A stretch of DNA of 64,000 nt from Acidobacteriota bacterium (lineage in GTDB: Bacteria > Acidobacteriota > Terriglobia > Terriglobales > Acidobacteriaceae): the NCBI GenBank assembly GCA_003225005.1, contig QIAN01000138.1:3266-67265 (forward strand). Reading direction: 5' to 3'. Shown here one piece after another: positions 24,113 to 36,260 of the stretch. The stretch's first letter is position 1. Every line of letters starts with the position of its first letter. The notes under the pieces are model-generated. The model saw only the letters and a program-made list of their open reading frames with translations, was not told the origin of the DNA and searched no databases. Made by a program: the position numbers and the translations under genes.

Positions 24113-25288
24113 TCACAAATTGATCGCCGACTTTCGCACTTCGCCAATCGTCTCCAGCGGATCACGCGCTCCTTCTTTTTCCACGATCCACTTCTTCTCG
24201 CTGCCGATGATGTCCAGCAGCAACTTCTTGTCTTCCGCCGACGGCATGTACTCCAACAAGTGCTCCTCGTAAGCGCGGTCATCCAGTGGTTCGCCGGTCT
24301 GTGCGTGGAACTTAAGACCGGCCCAGCGACCGATCTCGCGATTGAACTTTATATCCGGCGCATAAAGTTTCGGTTCGCCCGGCTTCAGCGCACTATTGAA
24401 ACGCGCAATCAATCCTGCCACTTCGTCGCGATAAAGATGCCGGTTGTAATCGTTCAAATCGTCCAGGTCGGCCGTCTTATCGTTTTTAGGCTCATCGTAG
24501 CGCCCCTTGACCCCCCAAACGTAGGCCCAATGCGCTGACGATGAATGATCTGTGCCGAACAGGTCGTAGGAGCTCGAAATCCACTTGTTGAGATATTTCT
24601 GGATCAGCCAGGCCGGAATGACCCCCGCAGCGACAATACGCCGCAACCCGTCGTTGCCGGTGCCCATGTGGAAGGCTTCCTCGCGCAGCATGTATGACAT
24701 CGACCGCCCCAGCGGCGCGAATGCCGAGTACTTGAGCATCTGCAACTGGAACTTGCCATCGCGGTCAACGAAGTCGGTATAGGTGAAGAAGTCCATCCAA
24801 TTGTCGACATCCACGTTGAAGGCGCCCAGCAGGCGCTTGTTTTCAAACGAGCGGCGCTCCAACATCTTTTGTGCCTCAACTTTTCCCGAGTAGCCGAAGT
24901 GGTCCACCAGCAGGGCGCACATCTGCCAACCGTGGCGCATTTCCTCGATCATCACCCGCAGGATTGCTCGCCGATCCCAGTCCGTGGGCGCATTTTCGAG
25001 CAGATTACGCTGCTGTTCCACGCTGGCAAATTCGGTGTCGCCCTGATAGACGATCATATTCATCAGCGCGTCGCGCATCTGCTGTGTGGGCATCTGCCGC
25101 AAGTTTTCCCACTTGCGGCGGCCTTTGTACGATCCGAACTCAATCTCTTCCGTATCGATCGCGCCGTAAAGCGTGTCAAAGTGGAAGGCATCAATCTCTC
25201 GGGAATCGATGCCAATATCCTTTCGCCAGTCGTTGAACAGGCCGACCCAGTCGCTGAAGGTTCCGATTTTTGCAACTTTCCCCGGCAT
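24113..25288 (-). CDS. BoxB-like diiron aryl-CoA oxygenase
   Basis: A 391-residue ferritin-like diiron protein related to benzoyl-CoA 2,3-epoxidase BoxB. Landmarks: YQGDTEFASVEQQRNL (residues 81-96), VMIEEMRHGWQM (112-123), TDFVDRDGKFQL (171-182) and MLREEAFHMGTG (200-211). Candidate iron ligands E86, E116, H119, D175, E204 and H207 reproduce the spacing I recall for BoxB (E120, E150, H153, D211, E240, H243), within two residues. It is about 80 residues shorter than typical BoxB and has its own N-terminus. The reaction would be O2-dependent epoxidation or hydroxylation of an aromatic CoA thioester. No BoxA-type reductase is nearby, so the electron donor is unknown. Confidence 0.8.
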   Translation of the reverse strand: MPGKVAKIGTFSDWVGLFNDWRKDIGIDSREIDAFHFDTLYGAIDTEEIEFGSYKGRRKWENLRQMPTQQMRDALMNMIVYQGDTEFASVEQQRNLLENAPTDWDRRAILRVMIEEMRHGWQMCALLVDHFGYSGKVEAQKMLERRSFENKRLLGAFNVDVDNWMDFFTYTDFVDRDGKFQLQMLKYSAFAPLGRSMSYMLREEAFHMGTGNDGLRRIVAAGVIPAWLIQKYLNKWISSSYDLFGTDHSSSAHWAYVWGVKGRYDEPKNDKTADLDDLNDYNRHLYRDEVAGLIARFNSALKPGEPKLYAPDIKFNREIGRWAGLKFHAQTGEPLDDRAYEEHLLEYMPSAEDKKLLLDIIGSEKKWIVEKEGARDPLETIGEVRKSAINL

Positions 25289-25336
25289 AAAAGTAAATCC
25301 TCACTCGCTGTTTTCGTGGGAATGAGCGATTAGCAG

Positions 25337-26077
25337 TCAGCACTCAGCATCAGACCTCAAGCAACCGCGGATGCTGATGGCTGCGTGCTTGTCGATGCCC
25401 GGATGCTTCACCATTGCTCGCCCCACTTCCCCAGGACCAGTAACAATATTGAGGACGCCAGCCGGCACTCCGGCCTCAACGGCCAGTTCTCCGAAGCATA
25501 GCGCGGTCAGAGAAGTCTGGCTCGCCGGCTTCCACACCACCGTATTGCCGCAGGCCAACGCCGGACCAAGCTTCCACGAAGCCAGCAGCAGCGGAAAGTT
25601 CCAGGGAACAATCATTCCTACAACGCCTACAGGCTCGCGCAGTGTGTAAGTGAATGCAGTCTCGAAGGTGTTGACGGTCTCCCCGTAAGTTTTGGTCGCC
25701 CATCCGGCGTAATAGCGCAGAACGTCAACCACCATCGGCATATCAACGTAGCGCGACTCGAAAATCGGTTTGCCGTTGTCGAGGGTTTCGAGTTCTGCGA
25801 ATTCATCAATGTTGTTTTCAAGCAAGTCGGCCAGCTTCCAGATCAGGCGTCCGCGTTCGCCGGCAGAGAGCTTGCGCCACGCGCCATTGCGGTCTTCAAA
25901 CGCATGCCGCGCCGCCCCGACCGCGCGATCCACATCTTCGCCGGAGGCCACGGAGATCTCGGTGAGCACCTCGGCCGTCGCCGGATTGATGCTGTCGAAC
26001 TTCTTCACGGTCTCCACCCACCGGCCCGCAATCAACAATCGTCCGGGCTCAAGCTTTACCTTGGTCGCTGCTAGCAT
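25337..26077 (-). pseudogene. Aldehyde dehydrogenase, C-terminal half deleted
   Basis: A 246-residue open frame whose first roughly 232 residues match the NAD-binding half of class 1/2 aldehyde dehydrogenases (DSINPATAEVLTEISVAS, VGVVGMIVPWNFPLLLASWK, GPALACGNTVVWKPASQTS, GVLNIVTGPGEVG). After HPGIDK the homology stops abruptly, replaced by about 14 unrelated residues and a stop. The missing half would contain the catalytic Glu (ELGGK) and Cys (GQ-C). Dehydrogenases of the BoxD type act in the aerobic benzoyl-CoA pathway, so an intact copy would fit this cluster. As it stands the enzyme cannot be active, unless the sequence here is misassembled. Confidence 0.85.
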
Positions 26078-26216
26078 CCTTGTCCTTGTACGGCGGCTCG
26101 TCGCCCATCAGTTCTAAGACTGCAAGAACCCGCGCAAGCCATTCTTCCCGCGGTCAGAAAAACTCCGCCCATGTAAGTCCTCCACCTCGACAAAATTCTC
26201 GCGAACTTCGAATACT

Positions 26217-27044
26217 CTACTTCGCCTTGAACACCGCGGGCCGCTTTTCAACGTAGGCCGCCAAACCTTCCTTCGCGTCCTCGCTCTGGAACAAGAGTTG
26301 TTGATTCTCGCGTTCAACCGCCAGCGCCGACTCCATCGGAATCTCCCAGCCAGTCTGCACCGCGCGCTTAATCCGCCCCACTGCCTTCGCTGCTTTGTTC
26401 GGGGGACAGAACTGTTTCGCATACTCCATAACGTTCTCCATGAAGTTCTCGCGCTGATAAATATCGTTGACGATGCCGAGCTCCTGCGCCTCTTCAAAGG
26501 AGAACGTATTTCCTGTGACCATGAGCTCAATCGCCTTACTCTTGCCCACCAAGCGCGACAATCGCTGCGTGCCGCCCGTCCCCGGCAGCACGCCCAGATT
26601 CACTTCCGGCAATCCAATTTTCCCTGCATCCTTGCGCGCGATGCGGATGTCGGCAGCCATTGCGATCTCCAGGCCTCCACCCACGCAATGCCCGTTGATC
26701 GCCGCAATCACCAGCTTGGGCGTGTGTTCCAGACGCAGCAGCATTTCGTTGGCGTGCAGGCAGAAGTAATACTTGAACGTTGGATCAACGCTCGAAAGCA
26801 TCTTGATGTTCGCGCCCGCTGAGAAAAACTTGTCGCCCGCGCCGGTCAGAAGAATCACGTAGACGTCATTCGCCATACGAGCCTTGAGAATCGCCTCATC
26901 GAATTGCCGGTTCATCTCGTAGGTATACGTGTTGGCGGGCGGATCGCACATCTCGATAATCGCTACACCGCTATCCGTGCGGTAATTGACCAATTGTTTA
27001 GTGGATTCTCCGGCCGTGGGCTGCATAGTAGTCGCCATGGTCAA
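26217..27044 (-). CDS. Enoyl-CoA hydratase/isomerase family protein
   Basis: A 275-residue crotonase with canonical active-site features: oxyanion loop FSAGANIKML, HCVGGGLEIAMAAD with the first catalytic Glu, and GLPEVNLGVLPGTGGTQRL with the second. Both glutamates are retained, so a hydratase activity is likely. It is the first structural gene after the TetR regulator in the aromatic-CoA cluster. It differs considerably from the crotonase at 23224, so the two probably catalyse successive or distinct steps. Confidence 0.9.
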   Translation of the reverse strand: MTMATTMQPTAGESTKQLVNYRTDSGVAIIEMCDPPANTYTYEMNRQFDEAILKARMANDVYVILLTGAGDKFFSAGANIKMLSSVDPTFKYYFCLHANEMLLRLEHTPKLVIAAINGHCVGGGLEIAMAADIRIARKDAGKIGLPEVNLGVLPGTGGTQRLSRLVGKSKAIELMVTGNTFSFEEAQELGIVNDIYQRENFMENVMEYAKQFCPPNKAAKAVGRIKRAVQTGWEIPMESALAVERENQQLLFQSEDAKEGLAAYVEKRPAVFKAK

Positions 27045-27118
27045 ACTCCTTGTTTAAGTCGATCTGATCTCTCCACAAATTCGTTTCCAACCTAATCCCA
27101 AACTGTGAATCCGCACCT

Positions 27119-27790
27119 TCATTTTCGCGCCGGGGTCTTCTCCCGATTCTTATTGCCGTTAATCACGCCTCCGAGAAAGATGTCGCCCATCTCTCCCGCC
27201 AGGTGCTCGGCGTCAGCGTCAACTCGCGGATTGTGCCAAGTGTAAATCCAGTTCATCATGCCAAACAGACTGAGCACGGCAATGCGCGTGGCGAATTCCA
27301 ATCCCTGAGCCCGTTTCAGATCTTCCAGCAGACCAACACAAATCCGGTAATATTCGCGCTTGATGGCGGCCACTTCCGATCCGAAACCATTCTTGAGCAC
27401 GTCGGCTTCATGCGACAGGACTTTCATCGCCTGCTGATTAGCCAGAAAATACTCTAGATGATTCAGAATAAAGATGCGGATACGCTCTTCATGGTCGATC
27501 ACGCCTTCCAACCGTCCCTTTAACCGCTGCACAATGGTGCTGAAGGTGTGCCTTTGGATGAGAAAAAGCAGGCGCTCTTTAGATTCGAAGTAGTAGTAAA
27601 GTCCCGCCAGCGACATGCCACTGGCCCGGGACAGATCGCGCATGGAGGCACCTTCATAACCTTTTTCGCAGAAGACGTCGGTGGCGTGGCTGAGGATCTC
27701 CGCCAGGCGCCGGTCAAAACGCGATGCCGGAGCCGATATTGCGCGGTGACGCCGGGAGGAAGCTCGTGACGCAGTCGAGGGAGTTGCCAT
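27119..27790 (-). CDS. TetR-family transcriptional regulator
   Basis: About 223 residues with an N-terminal TetR helix-turn-helix (ILSHATDVFCEKGYEGASM ... MSLAGLYYYFESKERLLF, about residues 30-80). A helical ligand-binding domain ends at residue 210. Regulators of this type in aromatic or fatty-acid clusters usually sense an acyl-CoA intermediate. The ATG at 27790 is preferred; a GTG two codons earlier is possible. A palindromic operator lies 25 bp upstream, and the downstream genes follow on the same strand after 75 bp, so it is probably both the local regulator and autoregulated. Confidence 0.9.
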   Translation of the reverse strand: MATPSTASRASSRRHRAISAPASRFDRRLAEILSHATDVFCEKGYEGASMRDLSRASGMSLAGLYYYFESKERLLFLIQRHTFSTIVQRLKGRLEGVIDHEERIRIFILNHLEYFLANQQAMKVLSHEADVLKNGFGSEVAAIKREYYRICVGLLEDLKRAQGLEFATRIAVLSLFGMMNWIYTWHNPRVDADAEHLAGEMGDIFLGGVINGNKNREKTPARK

Positions 27791-27814
27791 GTTCACCCGC
27801 GGGAAAGGCTTATT

Positions 27815-27828
27815 CGAACGTTCGTTCG
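27815..27828 (-). promoter_or_regulatory. Probable TetR operator
   Basis: Inverted repeat CGAACG-TT-CGTTCG, embedded in TATTCGAACGTTCGTTCGAG, located 25 bp before the regulator start. TetR-family operators are commonly short palindromes of this form overlapping the regulator's own promoter. Confidence 0.65.
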
Positions 27829-28069
27829 AGCCGAGTATACGCCAACGTCGTTCCAGTCACAAGCGGTAATTCCGGCAGATCAGATCAGATCCCGCGATTA
27901 CATTGCTGTTTGCCGACGATCCAGGGGTCATGGGTGGTGTGCTCGAATCGAGGGTCCGAGCACGGCCACTTCTGCAGGCAACCGATCATACGTCTATGGG
28001 AGCGACGCTTTTCTGCCGGACTATAATGGCGCACACGAATGGCGCTAGCCTCGGGAATCACGCCAGGAG

Positions 28070-29179
28070 TTAGTTGCGCAAGTCCACCATCAATTGCTCA
28101 ACCTCAGCCTTCAGCACAGCCGTAAGCGGAAGCAGTGGCAACCGCGCCGGCCCGCCGTAGTATCCATTCCAATCCAGCGCGTATTTCAGTCCCGAAATTC
28201 CCAGGTCAGATCCCACGCGCTGCGCAGCTTTAATTATGCGCTCCTGCTTCAAGCGTGCCAGATCGGCGTCGCCTTCTTTCCAAGCTGCATAGATTTCATA
28301 ACATGCCGTCGGAGCGGGACAGGCAAAAGCCAGGATCGCTCCCACTGCGCCCGCCTCGAGAGAAGGCAGCAGTTTCTGCGCCGCTCCAACTAGCACCTGG
28401 AATCCAACTTCTTTTTGCCTCGTCTTCAGATTACCGACCACCGTCACAGCAGCAGACGACGCCTTGCTGGCAGACGGCTGCGGCGAAGACTGTGGGGATG
28501 TTGCCGCACCCCCAGTCAAAGCGCCCACCTGCAGCAGTTCCCCGCCGCCATGTGCACTCGAACCGGCCGCGGCCGCCAGCATGCGGGGCGTAACCGCATC
28601 GAAAGTTTCCGTGACCGCTGCGCTGCGTTTGATATGCCGCGTCCCTTCCACCATCTTGCGAACCTTTTCCACATCCCCGCCCGATTCCTTGATGCCGATG
28701 ATGTTCGGATGCTCCGCCAGCTCCACCACGGTCTCGGCGGGAATGTCGTAGGCCGTAAACGTTGGGACGTTGTAGATCAGCACGGGCAACGGCGAGCCAT
28801 CGGCCACCGTCCGGTAAAAAGCCAGCAGGTTCGCCGCATGCATCTGCCTTCTATAGAAATGCGGGGTGCGCACGAGAGCGACGTCGTATCCGAGTTCAGC
28901 CGCGTACTCAGTCAGCCGCAGCGTCTCAATCGCCGACTCGATTCCCGCCCCCGCAATCAGAACTTTGCTGGGCGCAGCCGCCTCCCGCGCGGATTTGAGC
29001 ACATCACGGCGCTCCGAATCAGAGAGCATGACGGCCTCGCCCGTCGAGCCGAGCACAACTACGCCCGCCACAGGCGTGCGCGAGTAGCGCTCGACATTGT
29101 GTTCCAGCTTCTTGAAATACACGTTGCCGTCAGGATAGAAGGGCGTCGTGATAGGAGGAAAGATTCCGGAAAGCAGCAT
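28070..29179 (-). CDS. DapA-family (dihydrodipicolinate synthase/aldolase) protein with low-complexity insertion
   Basis: A 369-residue TIM-barrel class I aldolase of the DHDPS/N-acetylneuraminate lyase family. It shows GIFPPITTPF, GSTGEAVMLSDSER, the YNVPTFTAYDI tyrosine, and the Schiff-base lysine in IIGIKESGGD. It is about 60 residues longer than usual because of an Ala/Ser/Gly-rich insertion (about residues 205-255, GGAATSPQSSPQPSASKASS) located after the strand ending in MLAAAAG. A barrel loop could tolerate it. Substrate is undetermined; 4-hydroxy-2-oxoglutarate aldolase-like activity is one option. No lysine genes are nearby. Confidence 0.85.
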   Translation of the reverse strand: MLLSGIFPPITTPFYPDGNVYFKKLEHNVERYSRTPVAGVVVLGSTGEAVMLSDSERRDVLKSAREAAAPSKVLIAGAGIESAIETLRLTEYAAELGYDVALVRTPHFYRRQMHAANLLAFYRTVADGSPLPVLIYNVPTFTAYDIPAETVVELAEHPNIIGIKESGGDVEKVRKMVEGTRHIKRSAAVTETFDAVTPRMLAAAAGSSAHGGGELLQVGALTGGAATSPQSSPQPSASKASSAAVTVVGNLKTRQKEVGFQVLVGAAQKLLPSLEAGAVGAILAFACPAPTACYEIYAAWKEGDADLARLKQERIIKAAQRVGSDLGISGLKYALDWNGYYGGPARLPLLPLTAVLKAEVEQLMVDLRN

Positions 29180-29229
29180 GAGCGATTCTAACCTGAAGAT
29201 GGAAGATGGATGTCGAAGAAAACGGATCT

Positions 29230-29658
29230 CTACAGGAATTTGGCCGGGAGCACTGCGCCCAGCTGCACCAGCAAACTTAACTGGTCCCAGTTGTCCCAGC
29301 CTTCGACAATTTTCCCGCCGACGATACGCTGCACACTCATGCCGTTAACACTGACGCGCTTGCCCGAGGAAGGTATCCCCAGAAACGTTCCGGAATGCGT
29401 CAGGGTTGCGGTCCAGCGCGCCATGACTTTGTCGTCTTGTTCGATAGTGTCGTGGATCTCGACCTGAATATCTGAGAATCCCCTCAGAAAACTGCGCAGA
29501 AATTGTTTGAAGTGCTCCGGCCCGTGAATGTCGGCTCCATGCTGGGCTTGGCCGTGTCCAATCACATCCTGGGCGCACATCGCATCCACTGTTTCTTCCC
29601 GGCCCTTGTTCCAGACTTCGTCGAACCACTTGCGGATAAGCGCAGAATTCTGACCCAT
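29230..29658 (-). CDS. SnoaL-like ester cyclase/NTF2-fold protein
   Basis: A 142-residue SnoaL-type protein: NTF2 cone fold with FDEVWNKGREETVDAM at the start, then conserved polar residues in VIGHG and IHGPEHFKQFLRSF. It shows the VMARWTATLTHSGTFLGIPSSG signature and ends VEGWDNWDQLSLLVQLG. These proteins are often annotated as predicted ester cyclases, but most are uncharacterised small-molecule binders or isomerases. No export signal. It lies between the aldolase gene and carB on the same strand. Confidence 0.85.
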   Translation of the reverse strand: MGQNSALIRKWFDEVWNKGREETVDAMCAQDVIGHGQAQHGADIHGPEHFKQFLRSFLRGFSDIQVEIHDTIEQDDKVMARWTATLTHSGTFLGIPSSGKRVSVNGMSVQRIVGGKIVEGWDNWDQLSLLVQLGAVLPAKFL

Positions 29659-29683
29659 GACTCAGACCTCTCTCCGGGGATTT

Positions 29684-32989
<3,306 letters not shown>

Positions 32990-33140
32990 GGATGCAGTCT
33001 TGTTCTTGAATTCAGGCAGCACAGCTTCGGCGGCCGCTTTTGCGGATTCGCTCCAGGGTCCTGTGCGGCACGCCTGAAGCCGCGCTCCTTCAAAACATTG
33101 GCGCCCAGCACTCGCACGGACGAGGCGGGCACTCCGCGCT

Positions 33141-34271
33141 TCACCCCTTCCACTCCTCCATCATCCTCGTGAATTCCTTGAACAGATAATGCGAGTCATG
33201 CGGCCCGGGCGCGGCTTCCGGGTGATACTGGACGCTGAACAAAGGCAAGTTCCGGTGCCGTAGTCCTTCGAGAGTCGAGTCATTCAGATCCATGTGCGTG
33301 ACTTCGACTTCACTGTCTGACAGCGAGTCTGGATCGACGGCAAAATTATGGTTGTGCGCCGTGATTTCAATCTTGCCAGTGGCCAACCGCTTGACCGGGT
33401 GGTTCCCACCATGATGTCCAAACTTCAGCTTGAAGGTCTTGCCACCGAGTGCGATACCGGTGAGTTGATGACCCAAACAGATTCCGAAAATCGGCTGCCG
33501 TCCCATCAATCGGCGGATCGAATCGACGGCATAGGTACACGGCTCGGGATCGCCCGGCCCGTTCGACAGGAACACTCCGTCCGGCTTGAGCGCGAGAACA
33601 TCTTCCGCTCGCGTTTCAGCGGGAACCACCGTCACCCTGCATCCTTCACCACGTAACTTGCGTAGAATGTTTTGCTTAATGCCGAAATCATAAGCCACTA
33701 CATGAAATCGCGCAGGCTCGTCCTTCACCCCGACCACGGCCACTGGCTCATGAGAGCGCTCGCCCACTTCCCACACATAAGACCGCTTCGTACTTACAAC
33801 TTTCGCTAAGTCAGTCCCGTCCATTTTCGGAATCGAGCGGGCCTTTGCGATTAACTTATCCGCATCACTCTCGATGGTCGAAATCACACCCCGCATCACG
33901 CCGTGATCGCGCAAGTGCCGCACCAACGAGCGCGTGTCGATGTCGGAAAGTACTGGAACCTTGAACTGTTCCAGATACTCTTCGGCTACTTGCTGCGAGC
34001 GCCAGTTCGAGCTGACCTTCGAGAACTCGCGAACGATCAGCCCCTCGATCCATGGACGCGTGGCCTCGTTGTCGTCGTCGTTGGTTCCGTAGTTGCCGAT
34101 CTCTGGGTTGGTCAGGACAACAATCTGTCCGGAGTAGGAGGGATCAGTAAAAATTTCCTGATAGCCGGTGATGGAAGTATTAAAAACTACTTCCCCGTAA
34201 CATTCGCCTTTGGCGCCGTAGCCTTTGCCTCGGAAGACTCGGCCGTCTTCCAGCGCAAGGATTGCCTGCAT
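33141..34271 (-). CDS. carA: Carbamoyl-phosphate synthase small subunit
   Basis: The 376-residue glutaminase subunit that hydrolyses glutamine and channels ammonia to CarB. The N-terminal CPSase small-chain domain ([15 protein letters not shown] ... [16 protein letters not shown]) is followed by a class I glutamine amidotransferase domain. Its catalytic Cys lies in [12 protein letters not shown], and the His and Glu in [13 protein letters not shown]. An extended -10 (TGCTAAAAT) is readable about 30 bp before the ATG on the minus strand, suggesting a short leader. The motif set is complete. Confidence 0.97.
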   Translation of the reverse strand: MQAILALEDGRVFRGKGYGAKGECYGEVVFNTSITGYQEIFTDPSYSGQIVVLTNPEIGNYGTNDDDNEATRPWIEGLIVREFSKVSSNWRSQQVAEEYLEQFKVPVLSDIDTRSLVRHLRDHGVMRGVISTIESDADKLIAKARSIPKMDGTDLAKVVSTKRSYVWEVGERSHEPVAVVGVKDEPARFHVVAYDFGIKQNILRKLRGEGCRVTVVPAETRAEDVLALKPDGVFLSNGPGDPEPCTYAVDSIRRLMGRQPIFGICLGHQLTGIALGGKTFKLKFGHHGGNHPVKRLATGKIEITAHNHNFAVDPDSLSDSEVEVTHMDLNDSTLEGLRHRNLPLFSVQYHPEAAPGPHDSHYLFKEFTRMMEEWKG

Positions 34272-34451
34272 TCTCGCTCCGGGCAGTGGATTTTAACGAT
34301 TTTAGCAGGGAACTGCTGCCAAGCTGGAACGTTTTTTATTGAAAAGAAATTTGTGCTGTCACTGAGGAGAATTGCATTTGAATCGCGAGATCGGAGAGTT
34401 TTTTCCCTTCCCGCCTAGAGACTGTAGCCCACAGCCGTGCCGCCGTAGATT

Positions 34452-35594
34452 CTAAGGACCAACCGCCGCCAAAATGTAGTCTGTCAGCAACTTTTCCGTT
34501 TGCTCGTGCATGCCTCGGGTGTTGAAATTTGTGCTGGTCACGACCACGGCCATATCGAGGCCGGGAAACACCAGAACCTTGTTCCCGCCGTTGCCATTCA
34601 TGTAAAACGCCGGATAACTCTTGCCGCCTGACTTGAACGACCTAATCCACCAGAGATAGCCATATTCGGTGTCATCGTCGATCCGGGCGTGCGCCTGGGT
34701 CGACGCTCGCACCCAGGATTCGTCAACGATTCGGCTTCCCTGCCAGATGCCGCCGTTCAAGTACAACTGTGCCATCTTCAGCAGATCCCGGCTGCGCAAA
34801 CGAAGTCCGCCGCCAGTTTGCGGAATATTCAGGGGCGAGTACACCCATTGAGCATCCCTAATTCCGAGGGGCCCGAAGAGTTTTTCTTGCGCAAAACGAT
34901 CGGTGCGCTTCCCGGTCACTTTCTCCAACACCTCGCTAAGTGTGAACACGCCCCCAGTGCAGTAGCTGAAATATCTCCCGTAAGACGGCAGTTCCACTTG
35001 CTCGCCGAGGTGCATTCTTCCGCGAATCGGCAAATCAAGGATGAACTGGCTCCAATCCTCCACCACGTACATGCGTTCTTCGTTGCCCCGCGAAGCATCG
35101 TTCCAATCATCGCATTCCAGCGGCGAACTCATGGTGAGGAAGTCCTCCACCGTGATCTTCTCTTTCCGAGGATCAGGGTTCTGGACCTTCCGCGCCCGAT
35201 CCGGCAGAAAGGCCAGCACACGGGCATCGACTCCATTCAACTTCCTCGCGCGAATAGCAATCCCAACCAGAATATCGGTGATGCTTTTGCTTGCCGAGCG
35301 AGTGTCCCGGAGTGTGTTCGCGTCGCCGTCGAAATAACCTTCATAGGCAAGCTTGCCCTGCCGCGCAATTAGAACACTCCCAATCTTCTTGAAATCGCCC
35401 GCATGAATCGCGTTCTCCATCTCCCGCAGGGGCTTCGCCGAGATTCCTGCCGACTCTAAGTTGGTGGTCGACCAGCCATCGTGCTTTGATTCGGGAGCGC
35501 CAGGCGACGCGGCCGCTTGTGCCGACAAAGAGGCGCTCCAGGCCATAGACATCGAGACAACAAAAACTGTAACCATACGGCTAGTCATATTCAT
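34452..35594 (-). CDS. Secreted beta-lactamase-fold serine hydrolase
   Basis: A class C beta-lactamase/esterase-like protein. The start at ATG 35594 (or 35588, better spaced from GGCGGAG) gives a signal peptide MVTVFVVSMSMAWSASLSAQA. The catalytic S-x-x-K is in TRSASKSITDILVG, the YxN-type tyrosine in YFSYCTGGVFTL, and the third motif equivalent lies in MNGNGGNKV. Such proteins are often esterases or D-aminopeptidases rather than antibiotic-hydrolysing enzymes. The frame extends 50 codons upstream without coding character and was trimmed. It diverges from the acetyltransferase gene at 35709. Confidence 0.87.
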   Translation of the reverse strand: MNMTSRMVTVFVVSMSMAWSASLSAQAAASPGAPESKHDGWSTTNLESAGISAKPLREMENAIHAGDFKKIGSVLIARQGKLAYEGYFDGDANTLRDTRSASKSITDILVGIAIRARKLNGVDARVLAFLPDRARKVQNPDPRKEKITVEDFLTMSSPLECDDWNDASRGNEERMYVVEDWSQFILDLPIRGRMHLGEQVELPSYGRYFSYCTGGVFTLSEVLEKVTGKRTDRFAQEKLFGPLGIRDAQWVYSPLNIPQTGGGLRLRSRDLLKMAQLYLNGGIWQGSRIVDESWVRASTQAHARIDDDTEYGYLWWIRSFKSGGKSYPAFYMNGNGGNKVLVFPGLDMAVVVTSTNFNTRGMHEQTEKLLTDYILAAVGP

Positions 35595-35708
35595 GTCTCC
35601 GCCTGGTGTAAAGACCGTCGTCCAACAAAGACTTTTGGCAAAGAAAAAGGTTTGCAGCATGCGTAAAAAAAAGGCGGAACACATTCGCCGAGCCCTATCA
35701 TCGTTGTC

Positions 35709-36260
35709 ATGGGATTTATCCTGCTGAGAACAGAAAGACTCCAACTAAGGTCCGCCACAGCGGAACTTGCCGCGGCCGACCTAAATAACCCTGCTGAATT
35801 TTCCCGTCTGCTCGAAGCCGACGTTCCTCGAGTTTGGCCACCGCCATTGAACGACGACAATACAAAGGCGTTCACGCTCAAGTACCTCAAAGAAAATCCA
35901 GATGCTGCTGGCTGGGGAACCTGGTACTTCCTGCTCCCCGGCAGAGCCGAGGAAAGGACACGAGCCATTGGGATTGGTGGCTTCAAGGGAAAGCCTTCCC
36001 GGGAAGGAATGGTGGAGATCGGTTATTCAGTCATGCCCGACTACCAGCGACTAGGTTTTGCTTCCGAAGCTGTAGCCGGCCTGATCGGTTGGGCATTTTC
36101 CCATCCCGAGGTGCGCCTGGTCACAGCGGAGACGCTGCCGGCACTGGAGGCGTCCATCCGCGTTCTTGAAAATAACGGCTTTCACTTACTGGGAAGAGGC
36201 TCCGAAGAAGGCGTCATCCGATACGGGATCGACAGAAACCAGTTTCAACCCCACGGTTAG
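35709..36260 (+). CDS. GNAT-family N-acetyltransferase (RimJ/RimL-like)
   Basis: A 183-residue GNAT fold: LRTERLQLRSAT at the N-terminus, the acetyl-CoA binding beta-4/alpha-3 region EIGYSVMPDYQRLGFASEAVAG (a Q-x-x-G-x-A pyrophosphate loop), and the C-terminal N-NGF block (RVLENNGFHLLGRG). It transfers acetyl from acetyl-CoA to an amine, probably a ribosomal protein N-terminus or small molecule. It overlaps the 3' end of the methyltransferase-like gene on the opposite strand by a few bases. Confidence 0.88.
   Translation: MGFILLRTERLQLRSATAELAAADLNNPAEFSRLLEADVPRVWPPPLNDDNTKAFTLKYLKENPDAAGWGTWYFLLPGRAEERTRAIGIGGFKGKPSREGMVEIGYSVMPDYQRLGFASEAVAGLIGWAFSHPEVRLVTAETLPALEASIRVLENNGFHLLGRGSEEGVIRYGIDRNQFQPHG

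Noticed and set aside
32990-33140. Short frame between carA and carB as a possible small gene
   Set aside because: The 65-codon frame overlaps both neighbours, lacks a ribosome site and looks like extension noise; the gap is simply intergenic.
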